Of a stretch of 64,000 nucleotides of DNA, positions 27,417-36,442 are shown piece after piece. The position numbers and the translations under genes are program-made. Every line of letters starts with the position of its first letter. Position 1 is the stretch's first letter. Origin of the DNA: Fodinibius salinus (lineage in GTDB: Bacteria > Bacteroidota > Rhodothermia > Balneolales > Balneolaceae); NCBI RefSeq assembly GCF_008124865.1, contig NZ_VNHY01000001.1:620001-684000 (forward strand), written 5' to 3'. The notes beneath the pieces are model-generated. The model was not told the DNA's origin. It did not search any database and saw nothing but the letters and a program-made list of their open reading frames with translations.

Positions 27417-29942
27417 ATGAGTGATAACAATTGGCAGAAAGTAGAAACGATTGTTGACCAAGCTCTGGAACTACCTGAAGGTAAACGGGAAACATTTGTT
27501 CAAGAGAGATGCGAGGGAAACCCTAAGCTCAAAGGCGAAGTTACCCAACTGCTGGAATCCATTTTTGATTCCGAAGGCTGGTTAGAAAATCCAAAAGAAT
27601 ACAAACAAGATTTTTATTACGAGATTGCAGATGACATTGAAGAGCTTGCCCCCGACCATTCGCTGATTGGCCAGCAGGTGGGATCTTATACCATAAAAAA
27701 GAAAATTGGCGAAGGCGGAATGGGAACCATCTATCAAGCCGAACGATCCGGCGATGATTTTGCCCACCAGGTGGCTATCAAAATTATCCGCAGCAGCAAA
27801 GCCAGCAGGCAAAATGTCCAGCGTTTCCGACGTGAACAGCACATTCTGGCGGGATTACATCATCCTAATATTGCCCAACTGTTTGACGGTGGGGTAACCC
27901 ACGATGGTACTCCCTATATTATTATGGAATATGTAGACGGTATTCCTATTGACAAGTATTGTAAAACCAACGACTGTACCCTGGAACATAAAATCGAGCT
28001 GTTCAAAGCGGTCTTGCAGGCGGTGCGTTATGCTCACGAAAACCTGGTGGTTCACCGGGACCTAAAACCCGGAAACATTCTCGTAGATAATAACGGGAAT
28101 ATTAAAATTCTAGATTTTGGCATCTCGAAGCTACTTAAAGACGATGAAAGCCTGGAACTCACCCAAACCGGGACACGCCTGCTTACGCCTCGGTATGCGG
28201 CTCCCGAGCAGGTACGGCAAGAAAATATTACCACGGCTACTGATATGTATGCTCTGGGCGTTATCCTATATGAGTTGCTATCAGGAGCATATCCGTTTGA
28301 CTTTACAGAACTTTCACAATACGAAATGGAGCAGGCTATCGTAGAAAAAGAGCCGCCCAAGCCCAGCTCAAAAATATCGGATGCCCCTACCCTACAGAAA
28401 AGACTTAACAGCGATCTTGATGCCATTGCCCTAAAAGCACTGCGCAAAGAGCCGGATCGACGCTACCGGGTGGCCAACGAGTTGTTAGAAGATCTTGACA
28501 ATTACCAACGTGGCATCCCCGTTTCTGCCCGGGAGGATTCATTTCGATACCGAAGCGGTAAGTTTATCCGCCGTCACAAACAAGGGTTGGCTGCGGCTGT
28601 GGGAGTAGTTGTACTCATTGTTGGGCTGGTTGGATTTTATACCTGGCGAATTGCAAAAGAACGGGATCAGGCGCATCTTGAGGCCCAAAAAGCAGAAGAG
28701 GTTTCTAATTTCCTATTGAACCTTTTTGAAGCAAACAATCCTTCCATGAATGAGGGCCAAGAACTTACTGCGGAAAAACTACTTGAACGCGGCCTAAACA
28801 GATCCCAAAAAATGCAAAACGATTATGTCCGTGCAGATATGCTTGAAGTAATTGGAGAAGCATACGGAAAGCTTGGCTTCCAGCATAAGTCCGAAAATAT
28901 AATTGATCGTTCGATCAAAATACATCAATCTTTATATGATAAATCAAGCCTGGAAATTGCTTCTATACTTTATAAGCGTGGAGTTGCAGAAAACCTAAAC
29001 CACGATATTGCGCTACCCTACTTTAAAAAATCGTTTAAGATTTATAAGTCTAAACCTTCTGAAAGAGTTTTAGAACGGGCAGCAGTGGCGAGAGAACTCG
29101 CAGTTTCTTATCGCCATGCAGGCAAACTTGATTCCGCAGAATTTTTTGCGCGAAAATCACTTAAATTAAACCGGCTACACGACAAAAATGAGGGTAGCGA
29201 ATCAATTTTAAATTCCAAAACTACCTTAGCATATGTGCTGCGTAAAAGAAACAAACTAGATAAAGCTAAAAAATTATATCTCGAAGTAATTTCAAAAAGA
29301 AAGTCAGAAACTTCTAAGCCATCTCTTTCACTTGCCACAAATTATAATAATCTGGCATTCATTTTCAGGGATGAGAAGAACTATGATCGGGCGGGCCAGT
29401 ATCTCAGTAAATCATTAAATATAACTGAACGTATTCTGGGGTCCGGCCATGAAAATACGTTAATGGTGCGTAGCAACTTAGCACAAATACATAACTATGC
29501 TGGAGATACTAAAGAGACAGAAAAATTATACAGAGATAATGTAAGATATGCAGAAAAATATTATCCCTCGGGTCATTGGAAGATAGGATCGAAATACGGA
29601 ACACTTGCATTCCTTTTAACCAAAGAAGGTCGATATAAAGAAGCAGAACCCTTGTTTCGAAAAAGTGCCCGCATCTACAAAAACAGTTTGGGGAAAAAAC
29701 ACATATGGACAGCCTCAGAATATAGTAGGTTATCTATTAATCTTTTCTTGCAAGATAAGGATGAGGAAGCTAAGAAAATGTTTAGTAATTACTACCCTTT
29801 CCTTGAAAAAAAAGCGCCTGACTTCCGCAAATTAAATATTAATCAAATTAAAGATCTAATTACACTTTGCAAGATAGATACAACCAAGCTGTCTGAAGAA
29901 ATTTCCAGCTATAAAAAGCTAATAGATATAGCACAGAAATAA
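27417..29942 (+). CDS. Transmembrane Ser/Thr protein kinase with extracytoplasmic TPR sensor (copy 2)
   Basis: A paralogue of the preceding kinase with identical spacing: glycine loop GEGGMG (98-103), Lys122, HRDLKPGN (213-220), DFG (233-235) and a membrane helix at about 388-408. The N-terminal region and kinase domain are close to copy 1 even at base level, whereas the C-terminal TPR halves (for example LATNYNNLAFIFRDEKNYDRA) are clearly different, implying duplication followed by sensor divergence. All catalytic residues are present. No obvious gene follows until pckA, 367 bases on. Confidence 0.9.
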   Translation: MSDNNWQKVETIVDQALELPEGKRETFVQERCEGNPKLKGEVTQLLESIFDSEGWLENPKEYKQDFYYEIADDIEELAPDHSLIGQQVGSYTIKKKIGEGGMGTIYQAERSGDDFAHQVAIKIIRSSKASRQNVQRFRREQHILAGLHHPNIAQLFDGGVTHDGTPYIIMEYVDGIPIDKYCKTNDCTLEHKIELFKAVLQAVRYAHENLVVHRDLKPGNILVDNNGNIKILDFGISKLLKDDESLELTQTGTRLLTPRYAAPEQVRQENITTATDMYALGVILYELLSGAYPFDFTELSQYEMEQAIVEKEPPKPSSKISDAPTLQKRLNSDLDAIALKALRKEPDRRYRVANELLEDLDNYQRGIPVSAREDSFRYRSGKFIRRHKQGLAAAVGVVVLIVGLVGFYTWRIAKERDQAHLEAQKAEEVSNFLLNLFEANNPSMNEGQELTAEKLLERGLNRSQKMQNDYVRADMLEVIGEAYGKLGFQHKSENIIDRSIKIHQSLYDKSSLEIASILYKRGVAENLNHDIALPYFKKSFKIYKSKPSERVLERAAVARELAVSYRHAGKLDSAEFFARKSLKLNRLHDKNEGSESILNSKTTLAYVLRKRNKLDKAKKLYLEVISKRKSETSKPSLSLATNYNNLAFIFRDEKNYDRAGQYLSKSLNITERILGSGHENTLMVRSNLAQIHNYAGDTKETEKLYRDNVRYAEKYYPSGHWKIGSKYGTLAFLLTKEGRYKEAEPLFRKSARIYKNSLGKKHIWTASEYSRLSINLFLQDKDEEAKKMFSNYYPFLEKKAPDFRKLNINQIKDLITLCKIDTTKLSEEISSYKKLIDIAQK

Positions 29943-30309
29943 CCTACACTTTTAAGTGACTTTCTCCTGCTTAATTTAAATTTAGCAATGCTCAATTTTT
30001 TGAAGTTTCTAACCAGTTTGGTGAAACTAATATTCTCTTTTCTTAAGCAATCATAGCTTAAAAGAGGAAATGCCTTATCTCTTTCAATCTTTTAAGCTAA
30101 ACTCCTTATTTTTTAGTGAGAATTTGAACACTTTGTAAAGTATTTTATACATCTAAATTTAATTTTCTTAAAGCTTTCATAAAAAAATCCCTAACCCATT
30201 TTTCATGATAATTTTTCTTATGTTTAATGCCTCTAGAAAATAGTACAGTATTATTTGTGTTTAACTTTCAAAATTTAAAACGACAAAGACTTTTAAAATA
30301 ATTTTTTCC
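29943..30309. other. AT-rich intergenic region before pckA
   Basis: A 367-base non-coding stretch. It contains a perfect 12-base inverted repeat (TAGCTTAAAAGA at 30054-30065 and its complement at 30088-30099, 22-base spacer) followed by a T-rich stretch; this could end the kinase transcript but is AT-rich and long-looped. The rest is strongly AT-rich and presumably includes the pckA promoter, which I cannot define. Confidence 0.5.
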
Positions 30310-31908
30310 ATGAGCACCCCCTCACAACCTAAGAGCAACATCGGACTTGATTATCTCGGATTAGAAAATAACGATAAGGCCATCTGGAACCTCAATCCAC
30401 CGCAACTTTATGAAGAAGCCATCGAAAATGGTGAAGCGGTCTTAACCAATGATTACGCCTTGCGTGTACTGACCGGCAAATACACCGGTCGCTCTCCAAA
30501 AGACAAGTTTCTTGTAGATCAACCCTCAATCCACGATGATATTGACTGGGGAGAAATTAACCAACCGACCTCTGAGGAAGTATTTGAAAATTTATTTGAT
30601 AAAGTAACTGATTACCTGTCAGACAAAAAGTTATATGTCAAGGATTGTCATGCCGGGGCGGATGAAAAATATCAGCTGAATGTGCGGGTAGTAAGCGAAG
30701 CCGCTTATCACGGACTCTTTGCCCACAATATGTTCGTACGTCCCTCAAAAGACGAACTAAAAGAACACAATCCAGACTTTACTGTTCTGGCCGCGCCCAA
30801 CTTTAAAGCCGATCCCAAAGAAGACGGTACACGGAGCGAAGCCTTTGTACTCGTTAACTTTGACAAAGAGATTATCCTTATCGGCGGTACGCTGTACTCC
30901 GGCGAAGTTAAAAAGGGAATTTTTGGTGTAATGAACTATCTGTTGCCCAAACAAGATGTAATGGCCATGCACTGTTCAGCCAATATGAGTGAAGACGGTG
31001 ACACAGCCGTATTTTTTGGACTGTCGGGCACAGGTAAGACAACCCTTTCTTCTGATCAGGATCGCATTCTTATTGGTGATGACGAACACGGTTGGAGTGA
31101 AGATGGAGTCTTCAATATCGAAGGTGGCTGTTATGCCAAAACCATTAACCTTTCTCAAGAAGGTGAACCACTTATTTATGCTACTACTAAAATGCCGGGC
31201 ACTATACTTGAAAATGTAGTACTTGATGAAGATCGGAATCCTGATTTTGATGATACCAGCTATACTCAAAATACACGCTGCTCCTACCCCATTGACTATA
31301 TCCCCAATGCCAGTGAAACCAGTACAGGCGGACATCCCAACAATGTAATTTTCCTAACCTGCGATGCTTTTGGGGTACTTCCTCCTATATCAAAACTTAC
31401 GCCCGAACAAGCTATGTACCACTTCATCAGCGGATATACGGCCAAGGTTGCGGGTACGGAACGTGGTGTAACAGAACCCCAGGCTACATTTTCAGCTTGT
31501 TTTGGCGCTCCTTTTATGCCATTGCACCCTACAGTTTACGCCGAGTTGCTGGCGGACAAAATTCGAAAACATAATTCAGACGTGTGGTTACTTAATACTG
31601 GATGGACAGGCGGGCCTCACGGTGTGGGTCACCGTATGAATCTGCCCCATACCAGACAGATGCTCAGCGAAGCTCTGAATGGTAATCTTGAAGACACTAC
31701 ATACAGTGTAGATCCTTTCTTTGGAATGGCCATTCCAGAAGAGGTCGATGGAGTACCTAATGATATACTCATTCCACGAAACACCTGGGATGATAAAGAG
31801 GAATATGATAAAAAAGCCAAGCACCTGGCACAGATGTTTGCCGAAAACTTTGAACAGTTCGAAGACATGGCGAGCGAAGAACTAATTAAAGCTGGCCCTA
31901 AAGTTTAA
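30310..31908 (+). CDS. pckA: Phosphoenolpyruvate carboxykinase (ATP)
   Basis: Converts oxaloacetate to phosphoenolpyruvate with ATP, the entry to gluconeogenesis. The kinase P-loop is GLSGTGKTTLS (about 237-247), followed by the metal-binding IGDDEHGWS segment. YTGRSPKDKF near the N-terminus and the 532-residue length match the ATP-dependent class and not the GTP class. It is monocistronic, with a promoter region upstream and a hairpin between it and the convergent prfA. Confidence 0.96.
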   Translation: MSTPSQPKSNIGLDYLGLENNDKAIWNLNPPQLYEEAIENGEAVLTNDYALRVLTGKYTGRSPKDKFLVDQPSIHDDIDWGEINQPTSEEVFENLFDKVTDYLSDKKLYVKDCHAGADEKYQLNVRVVSEAAYHGLFAHNMFVRPSKDELKEHNPDFTVLAAPNFKADPKEDGTRSEAFVLVNFDKEIILIGGTLYSGEVKKGIFGVMNYLLPKQDVMAMHCSANMSEDGDTAVFFGLSGTGKTTLSSDQDRILIGDDEHGWSEDGVFNIEGGCYAKTINLSQEGEPLIYATTKMPGTILENVVLDEDRNPDFDDTSYTQNTRCSYPIDYIPNASETSTGGHPNNVIFLTCDAFGVLPPISKLTPEQAMYHFISGYTAKVAGTERGVTEPQATFSACFGAPFMPLHPTVYAELLADKIRKHNSDVWLLNTGWTGGPHGVGHRMNLPHTRQMLSEALNGNLEDTTYSVDPFFGMAIPEEVDGVPNDILIPRNTWDDKEEYDKKAKHLAQMFAENFEQFEDMASEELIKAGPKV

Positions 31909-31914
31909 ACAACA

Positions 31915-31963
31915 GGCAGTAGCAGTATGCAGCTTAGATAATCGCTGCTTACTGCTTTCTGCC
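31915..31963. repeat. Imperfect hairpin between pckA and prfA
   Basis: GGCAGTAGCAGTATGCAGC and GCTGCTTACTGCTTTCTGCC are imperfect complements around an AT-rich loop. It lies in the 62-base gap between two convergent genes. Such GCAGTA-rich hairpins resemble known interspersed sequences, and a fragment (TACTGCTAGCTGCTCACTGC) lies at 50901-50920. A role as bidirectional terminator is possible, but T runs are poor. Confidence 0.5.
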
Positions 31964-31970
31964 AATTAAT

Positions 31971-33050
31971 TTACTGCTCCATCACGGCATTTAGCTTATC
32001 CAAATTGTCCTGCACCCGCAGCGCTTCTATTACTTCTCCGATCTCTCCCTTCATAATATCTTCGAGGTTATAGAGCGTCAGATTTATGCGATGATCCGTA
32101 AGGCGGCTTTGAGGAAAATTATACGTCCGTATTTTCGCACTGCGATCACCTGTTGAAATCTGGCTATTCCGTTCTGCTTCACGTTCTTTGCGCTGCTTTT
32201 CTTCTTCTTTCTCATAAAGCTTAGAGCGAAGCATCTTCATGGCTTTACTTTTATTCTTATGCTGTGATCGCTCCTGCTGACACTCTACCACTACCCCGGA
32301 TGGCTCATGTGTTATACGAACAGCTGAGTCCGTTTTATTAACGTGCTGTCCACCAGCTCCACTGGCACGAAAAGTATCAACACGCAGGTCGGCAGTTTTA
32401 ACTTCAATATCTACTTCTTCGGCTTCGGGCAAAACAGCTACCGTGGCAGCAGAAGTGTGCACCCGTCCTTTTGTTTCAGTCTCTGGCACTCGCTGCACCC
32501 GGTGAACGCCGCTCTCATACTTCATTTTAGCATATACATCATCTCCTTCGAGCCCAAAGTTAAGCTCTTTGTATCCGCCCTTTTCGGATTGGCTAAGGCT
32601 CAACAAATTTAATTTCCATCCTTTATTATCCGCATATCGTCGGTACATATCGAAAAGATCTCCGGCAAAAATAGCAGCTTCATCTCCGCCTGCTCCTGCC
32701 CGTAACTCTACGATAACATTCTTGGAGTCATCAGGATCTTTGGGGATAAGCTTGAACTTAATATCTTCTTCAATCCCTTCAAGTTTAGGCTCTAGTTCTT
32801 CATTTTCAGATCTAGCCATTTCAATGATATCAGCATTTTCTGCTTCTTCTATAAGCTCTTTGTTGCCGGCAATATCTTTTTTTGTTTTTTTCCACTGATC
32901 ATATAAATCAACTAACTCTTTTAAATCACTGTGTTCTTTGGTCAACTCAGTGTATCGATCGGGGTCATCATATACCGACGGATCGCTCATAGCCGTCGTC
33001 ACTTCTTCAAAACGCTCTTTGACCTGTTCAAGTTTTGCCTGAATATCCAT
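31971..33050 (-). CDS. prfA: Peptide chain release factor 1
   Basis: Terminates translation at UAA and UAG. The GGQ hydrolysis motif is in GAGGQHVNKTDSAVRITH, and the stop-codon recognition motif reads PET in RVQRVPETETKGRVHTS, the PxT form typical of RF1 (RF2 has SPF). The length of 359 and the C-terminal IRTYNFPQSRLTDHRI are standard. No prmC (HemK) gene follows as it often does elsewhere. The next gene upstream, purK, is divergent. Confidence 0.95.
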   Translation of the reverse strand: MDIQAKLEQVKERFEEVTTAMSDPSVYDDPDRYTELTKEHSDLKELVDLYDQWKKTKKDIAGNKELIEEAENADIIEMARSENEELEPKLEGIEEDIKFKLIPKDPDDSKNVIVELRAGAGGDEAAIFAGDLFDMYRRYADNKGWKLNLLSLSQSEKGGYKELNFGLEGDDVYAKMKYESGVHRVQRVPETETKGRVHTSAATVAVLPEAEEVDIEVKTADLRVDTFRASGAGGQHVNKTDSAVRITHEPSGVVVECQQERSQHKNKSKAMKMLRSKLYEKEEEKQRKEREAERNSQISTGDRSAKIRTYNFPQSRLTDHRINLTLYNLEDIMKGEIGEVIEALRVQDNLDKLNAVMEQ

Positions 33051-33239
33051 TAGTACTTTTTTACCTACTGAAAATGCCCGTTAAATATCACACTTAAAAT
33101 ACGATTCTTTTGGACAAGAGTTAAAATTGGAAATAAGACGTATTACTGTTTTATATTCTAAATAAAATGATGGAGAACAATTTTTAATATTTAATTCTTC
33201 ATTCCGTATCATTGATGATAATTATTCACAACAAAACTC

Positions 33240-34415
33240 TTGTATCCATTGACTAATAAAAAAAATCCACTTTCTGCAAATTATAGACTTGGTTTTTTAG
33301 GCGCTGGCCAACTGGCACGCATGTCGGGTCTACAAGCTTTTCGGTATGGTATACAACTCGGTGTCTTTTCTGATCGCGATGAACATGAACCTGTCGAATC
33401 TATGACACCACATTCACATACGGGATCCTTTGAATCTGCAGAAGACTTGATAACTTTTGCAGAAACTTGTGGGGTGCTAACACTTGAAAACGAATTTATC
33501 AGCTCCGAAATACTCAAACAAGCACAGGAAAAGAGCAACACTCCTATATATCCATCCCCAGCTACTTTTGCACTCATAGAAAACAAACTGATTGAAAAAC
33601 AAACGTTTGAAGATGCCGGAATACCAGTTACGCCTTATACCCTGATCCAAAACGACCGGCAACTTACAGAATTCGGAAATAAACACGGTTGGCCATTTTT
33701 ATTAAAATCCTCAAAAGGCGGCTATGACGGCTATGGAAACGAAACCGTACATGATCTAAAAGAAGCATTAGAGGCTTTTGGTAGTTTGGGCGGAAACGAA
33801 GGACATAATATTATTGCCGAAGCCTTTGTTGACTTTACCCATGAGCTAGCTGTTCAGGTTGCTCGAAATGAAACCGGTCATGAGGTTTATCCTTGTTGTG
33901 AAACCGTACAGCAGGATCATATTTGTGTTGGTGTTAAGTCACCTGCTCCTGTTGAGAAATCCATCAGAAAAAAAGCGAAAGAATTAGCCCTCAAAGCGAC
34001 CGAGACTATTGACGGTAAGGGCATCTTTGCCTATGAATTCTTCTTAAAACCTGATGGTGAACTGTTACTTAATGAATCAGCACCTCGTCCTCATAATTCA
34101 GGTCACTATACTATTGAGGGCTGCGTGACTTCCCAGTTCGAGAATCACGTTCGTGCCGTTTTGGGATTACCTCTGGGCTCAGCTGCACTTCGCAAACCGG
34201 CAGTAGCAATGATCAATCTGTTGGGAACCGACCAACGAGATGCACAAGTTGAAGATACTGAACAAGCACTGGCAGAAAACGACGGACATCTCCACATTTA
34301 TGGCAAACTCGACAGCAGAGTAGGTCGTAAAATGGCGCACTATACGCTCCTGGGAAATGATTTAGAAGAAACTTATGGCGAGGCAGAAGAACTGACAGAA
34401 AAAATCCGAATTTAA
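33240..34415 (+). CDS. purK: 5-(carboxyamino)imidazole ribonucleotide synthase (PurK)
   Basis: The ATP-dependent carboxylation of AIR in purine synthesis. The N-terminal LGFLGAGQLARM is the family nucleotide-binding motif, and the ATP-grasp core shows LKSSKGGYDGYGN and LLNESAPRPHNSGHYTIE. At 391 residues it is full length. The start is a TTG with no clear ribosome-binding site; no upstream ATG is in frame, and the first internal Met would cut the GAGQLAR motif. It is followed by purE, the next pathway step, 79 bases on with a small hairpin between. Confidence 0.93.
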   Translation: MYPLTNKKNPLSANYRLGFLGAGQLARMSGLQAFRYGIQLGVFSDRDEHEPVESMTPHSHTGSFESAEDLITFAETCGVLTLENEFISSEILKQAQEKSNTPIYPSPATFALIENKLIEKQTFEDAGIPVTPYTLIQNDRQLTEFGNKHGWPFLLKSSKGGYDGYGNETVHDLKEALEAFGSLGGNEGHNIIAEAFVDFTHELAVQVARNETGHEVYPCCETVQQDHICVGVKSPAPVEKSIRKKAKELALKATETIDGKGIFAYEFFLKPDGELLLNESAPRPHNSGHYTIEGCVTSQFENHVRAVLGLPLGSAALRKPAVAMINLLGTDQRDAQVEDTEQALAENDGHLHIYGKLDSRVGRKMAHYTLLGNDLEETYGEAEELTEKIRI

Positions 34416-34441
34416 ATAATCATCCTAAAACACGTATTTCA

Positions 34442-34461
34442 CTCAGAGTTTCCGCTCTGAG
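34442..34461 (+). other. Short hairpin between purK and purE
   Basis: CTCAGAG and CTCTGAG form a perfect 7-base stem around a 6-base loop (TTTCCG), 34 bases before the purE ATG. There is no T run after it, so it is more likely an mRNA processing or stability element than a terminator. Confidence 0.4.
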
Positions 34462-34494
34462 CCAAGTGATGAAGTGATAACAAAATCAATTATT

Positions 34495-34989
34495 ATGAGT
34501 AGTCAACAATCTCCTTTAGTCAGCGTAATTATGGGCAGCGACAGTGACTGGCCTACGATGGAAGCCGCTTGCGATATCCTTGACAAATTTAATGTGCCCT
34601 ATGAAAAAAAGGTAGTCTCTGCTCATCGCACTCCCGATCTGATGGCACAGTATGGCAAGGAAGCACGGCAGCGCGGCATACAAGTTATTATTGCAGGTGC
34701 AGGTGGAGCAGCCCACCTTCCCGGTATGACAGCTGCTCATACGACATTACCCGTAATAGGAGTACCCGTTAAAACGAGCACCCTAAGCGGATTAGACAGT
34801 CTGTATTCTATTGTTCAAATGCCACCGGGCGTACCAGTAGCTACCGTAGCAATCGGCAAAGCAGGAAATGCCGCACTGTTGGCCATTCGCATGCTAAGCA
34901 TGGAGAACCTAGAACTTTCTCAAAAATTGGCAGAATATCATGACCAGATGGCCGAAGAATCCCGCGCCAAGACCAAGAATCTTACTTAG
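34495..34989 (+). CDS. purE: N5-carboxyaminoimidazole ribonucleotide mutase (PurE class I)
   Basis: Rearranges N5-CAIR to CAIR after PurK. The motifs [24 protein letters not shown] and [13 protein letters not shown] (with the catalytic histidine and glycine-rich loop) are all present. I chose the ATG at 34495 (164 residues); an upstream GTG in frame would add seven residues unlike the family. The co-presence of PurK identifies the class I mutase. Confidence 0.95.
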   Translation: MSSQQSPLVSVIMGSDSDWPTMEAACDILDKFNVPYEKKVVSAHRTPDLMAQYGKEARQRGIQVIIAGAGGAAHLPGMTAAHTTLPVIGVPVKTSTLSGLDSLYSIVQMPPGVPVATVAIGKAGNAALLAIRMLSMENLELSQKLAEYHDQMAEESRAKTKNLT

Positions 34990-35006
34990 CAAAAAGAACA
35001 TATGCT

Positions 35007-35468
35007 ATGGCTGTTTTTGAACAGGATTTCTTAATGAGACAGGTGCAGTATCTTACGCAACTGCTACAGCAAATTATTTTCAAAAAGAATAATAATAAAC
35101 AGTCAGAGGCAATCCGAGAAATTGAAAATGCTTTCCAGCGGCTAACAAAAGAGCAACCCCAAAAACTAAACGAGCTTAGTCTGGAAGAGACTATTGCCCT
35201 TTTCAGGCATCAAGGCGACTTTAAGTCTGATCTGGCGTTGGCCGTAGCAGATTTATTGATCGAAGAAGCCCAAATGCTAAGTGACAAAAACTATAGCAGA
35301 TCGCAAAAAGCATATCAACAGGCGCTATTGTTATTTAAGAAAACACAGAACACAGCCTCATCTGCCATCCCTGTAAATATGGAAGAGAAAATTTCAGTAG
35401 CAGAAAATAACATAACAAATTCTGAACAGCTGAATCTTATTGACCAATTGACAGATGAAGATGGCTAA
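35007..35468 (+). CDS. Small helical protein, DUF6483-like
   Basis: A 153-residue, largely alpha-helical protein with no signal peptide or membrane helix. The opening FEQDFLMRQVQYLTQLLQQIIF and the later SRSQKAYQQALLLFKK resemble what I remember of DUF6483 proteins, but this is a weak recollection. It begins 17 bases after purE on the same strand and likely shares its transcript. Function unknown. Confidence 0.55.
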   Translation: MAVFEQDFLMRQVQYLTQLLQQIIFKKNNNKQSEAIREIENAFQRLTKEQPQKLNELSLEETIALFRHQGDFKSDLALAVADLLIEEAQMLSDKNYSRSQKAYQQALLLFKKTQNTASSAIPVNMEEKISVAENNITNSEQLNLIDQLTDEDG

Positions 35469-35532
35469 CTGAATTGAACAAGAAATAACACCTCCCGAAG
35501 AAGTTATTTATACAACGGGTCATCACTGGGTA

Positions 35533-35880
35533 ATGCTTTACCAGCCTTTTTCGGTTTTTATTATGCTTATCTTTAGCTGGTGGTTTTTAATCCCGGCCAT
35601 CTTATGGTCAATATACAGGCTTTATAAATTCAGTTCTTATCAGCTTATTGTGACCAATAAACGATTCATCCCAAAAAAGGGATTCTATTATATTCAAACA
35701 GAAGAATGGCCCCTTAACAAAATAGGTAATGTCCTTTGTAATCAACTACTTGGAGATAATGTATGGAATAGAGGAAAAATAATATTGACAGGACATAAAA
35801 TAACAAGTAAAAAGTTTGGTAATATTTGGAATGCAAAAAAATTAAGAGATGCCATGCACAGTCAGCTGCCGACTAAATAA
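35533..35880 (+). CDS. Bacterial PH-domain-like membrane protein
   Basis: A hydrophobic segment (about 6-30) is followed by an SSYQLIVTNKRFIPKKG strand pair typical of bacterial PH (YdbT/bPH_2-type) proteins, ending in AKKLRDAMHSQL. The frame stays open upstream of this ATG to 35473, encoding PPEEVIYTTGHHWV, which resembles the usual family N-terminus. The only possible initiators there are ATT (35473) or ATA, so either a rare start is used or the ATG form lacks the conserved lead. It follows the DUF6483-like gene closely. Function unknown. Confidence 0.65.
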   Translation: MLYQPFSVFIMLIFSWWFLIPAILWSIYRLYKFSSYQLIVTNKRFIPKKGFYYIQTEEWPLNKIGNVLCNQLLGDNVWNRGKIILTGHKITSKKFGNIWNAKKLRDAMHSQLPTK

Positions 35881-35980
35881 CCTTTTCAATATAAAATGAA
35901 AACTATATAATAATTGGTTACTTTTTTGTCAGATTAATCCTTAGCACGAAAAATATCCATTATAAAAACATATAACCACT

Positions 35981-36364
35981 TTGGCTACATATAACCAACG
36001 GCTTGAGGATCTCCTGGATCATCATCTTATCGACAACGAAGAGCTCGAGAAAAAGAAAAAACTCGGCGGTGTGGGATACACCATTAACGGCAATATGTGT
36101 CTGGGTATATACAATGATCTTCTTGTTGCCCGGGTCGGAACTCACTTAGCCACCACTTTAACAGAAAAACCGGGTATTACTCCATATCTGCCCGAGGATG
36201 ATAATTTTGATGAATTTATTTCTGTTGAGGATACGATCTATAGTCACTCAAAAGCTCTTCAAAAATTTATTGATGAAAGCATCTCTTACACCAAACAACT
36301 GCCGCCCAAAGAACACGACCAAGAAGAGCTGGATTTATCTGATTTTCCTGACAGCAATATCTAA
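35981..36364 (+). CDS. TfoX/Sxy N-terminal-domain-like protein
   Basis: A 127-residue protein whose core KKKLGGVGYTINGNMCLGIYNDLLVARVG matches by its order of motifs the TfoX/Sxy N-terminal domain (GGxxxxxNGNMxxGxxxDxLxxRVG), followed by a KPGITPYLPEDD segment and an acidic tail. In gammaproteobacteria full-length Sxy activates competence genes; this is a stand-alone N-domain and no such role can be assumed. The start is TTG because no ATG precedes the domain. Confidence 0.7.
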   Translation: MATYNQRLEDLLDHHLIDNEELEKKKKLGGVGYTINGNMCLGIYNDLLVARVGTHLATTLTEKPGITPYLPEDDNFDEFISVEDTIYSHSKALQKFIDESISYTKQLPPKEHDQEELDLSDFPDSNI

Positions 36365-36442
36365 CATAAAGTATTTCATCGTTTTCAAGTCACTTAGAAT
36401 ATAAAGAGCATCACTTTTAATTTTAATTAAACAATTATACCG

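Noticed and set aside
35981-36364. Assigning natural competence (TfoX/Sxy) function
   Set aside because: Only the N-terminal domain is present and no competence genes are adjacent.
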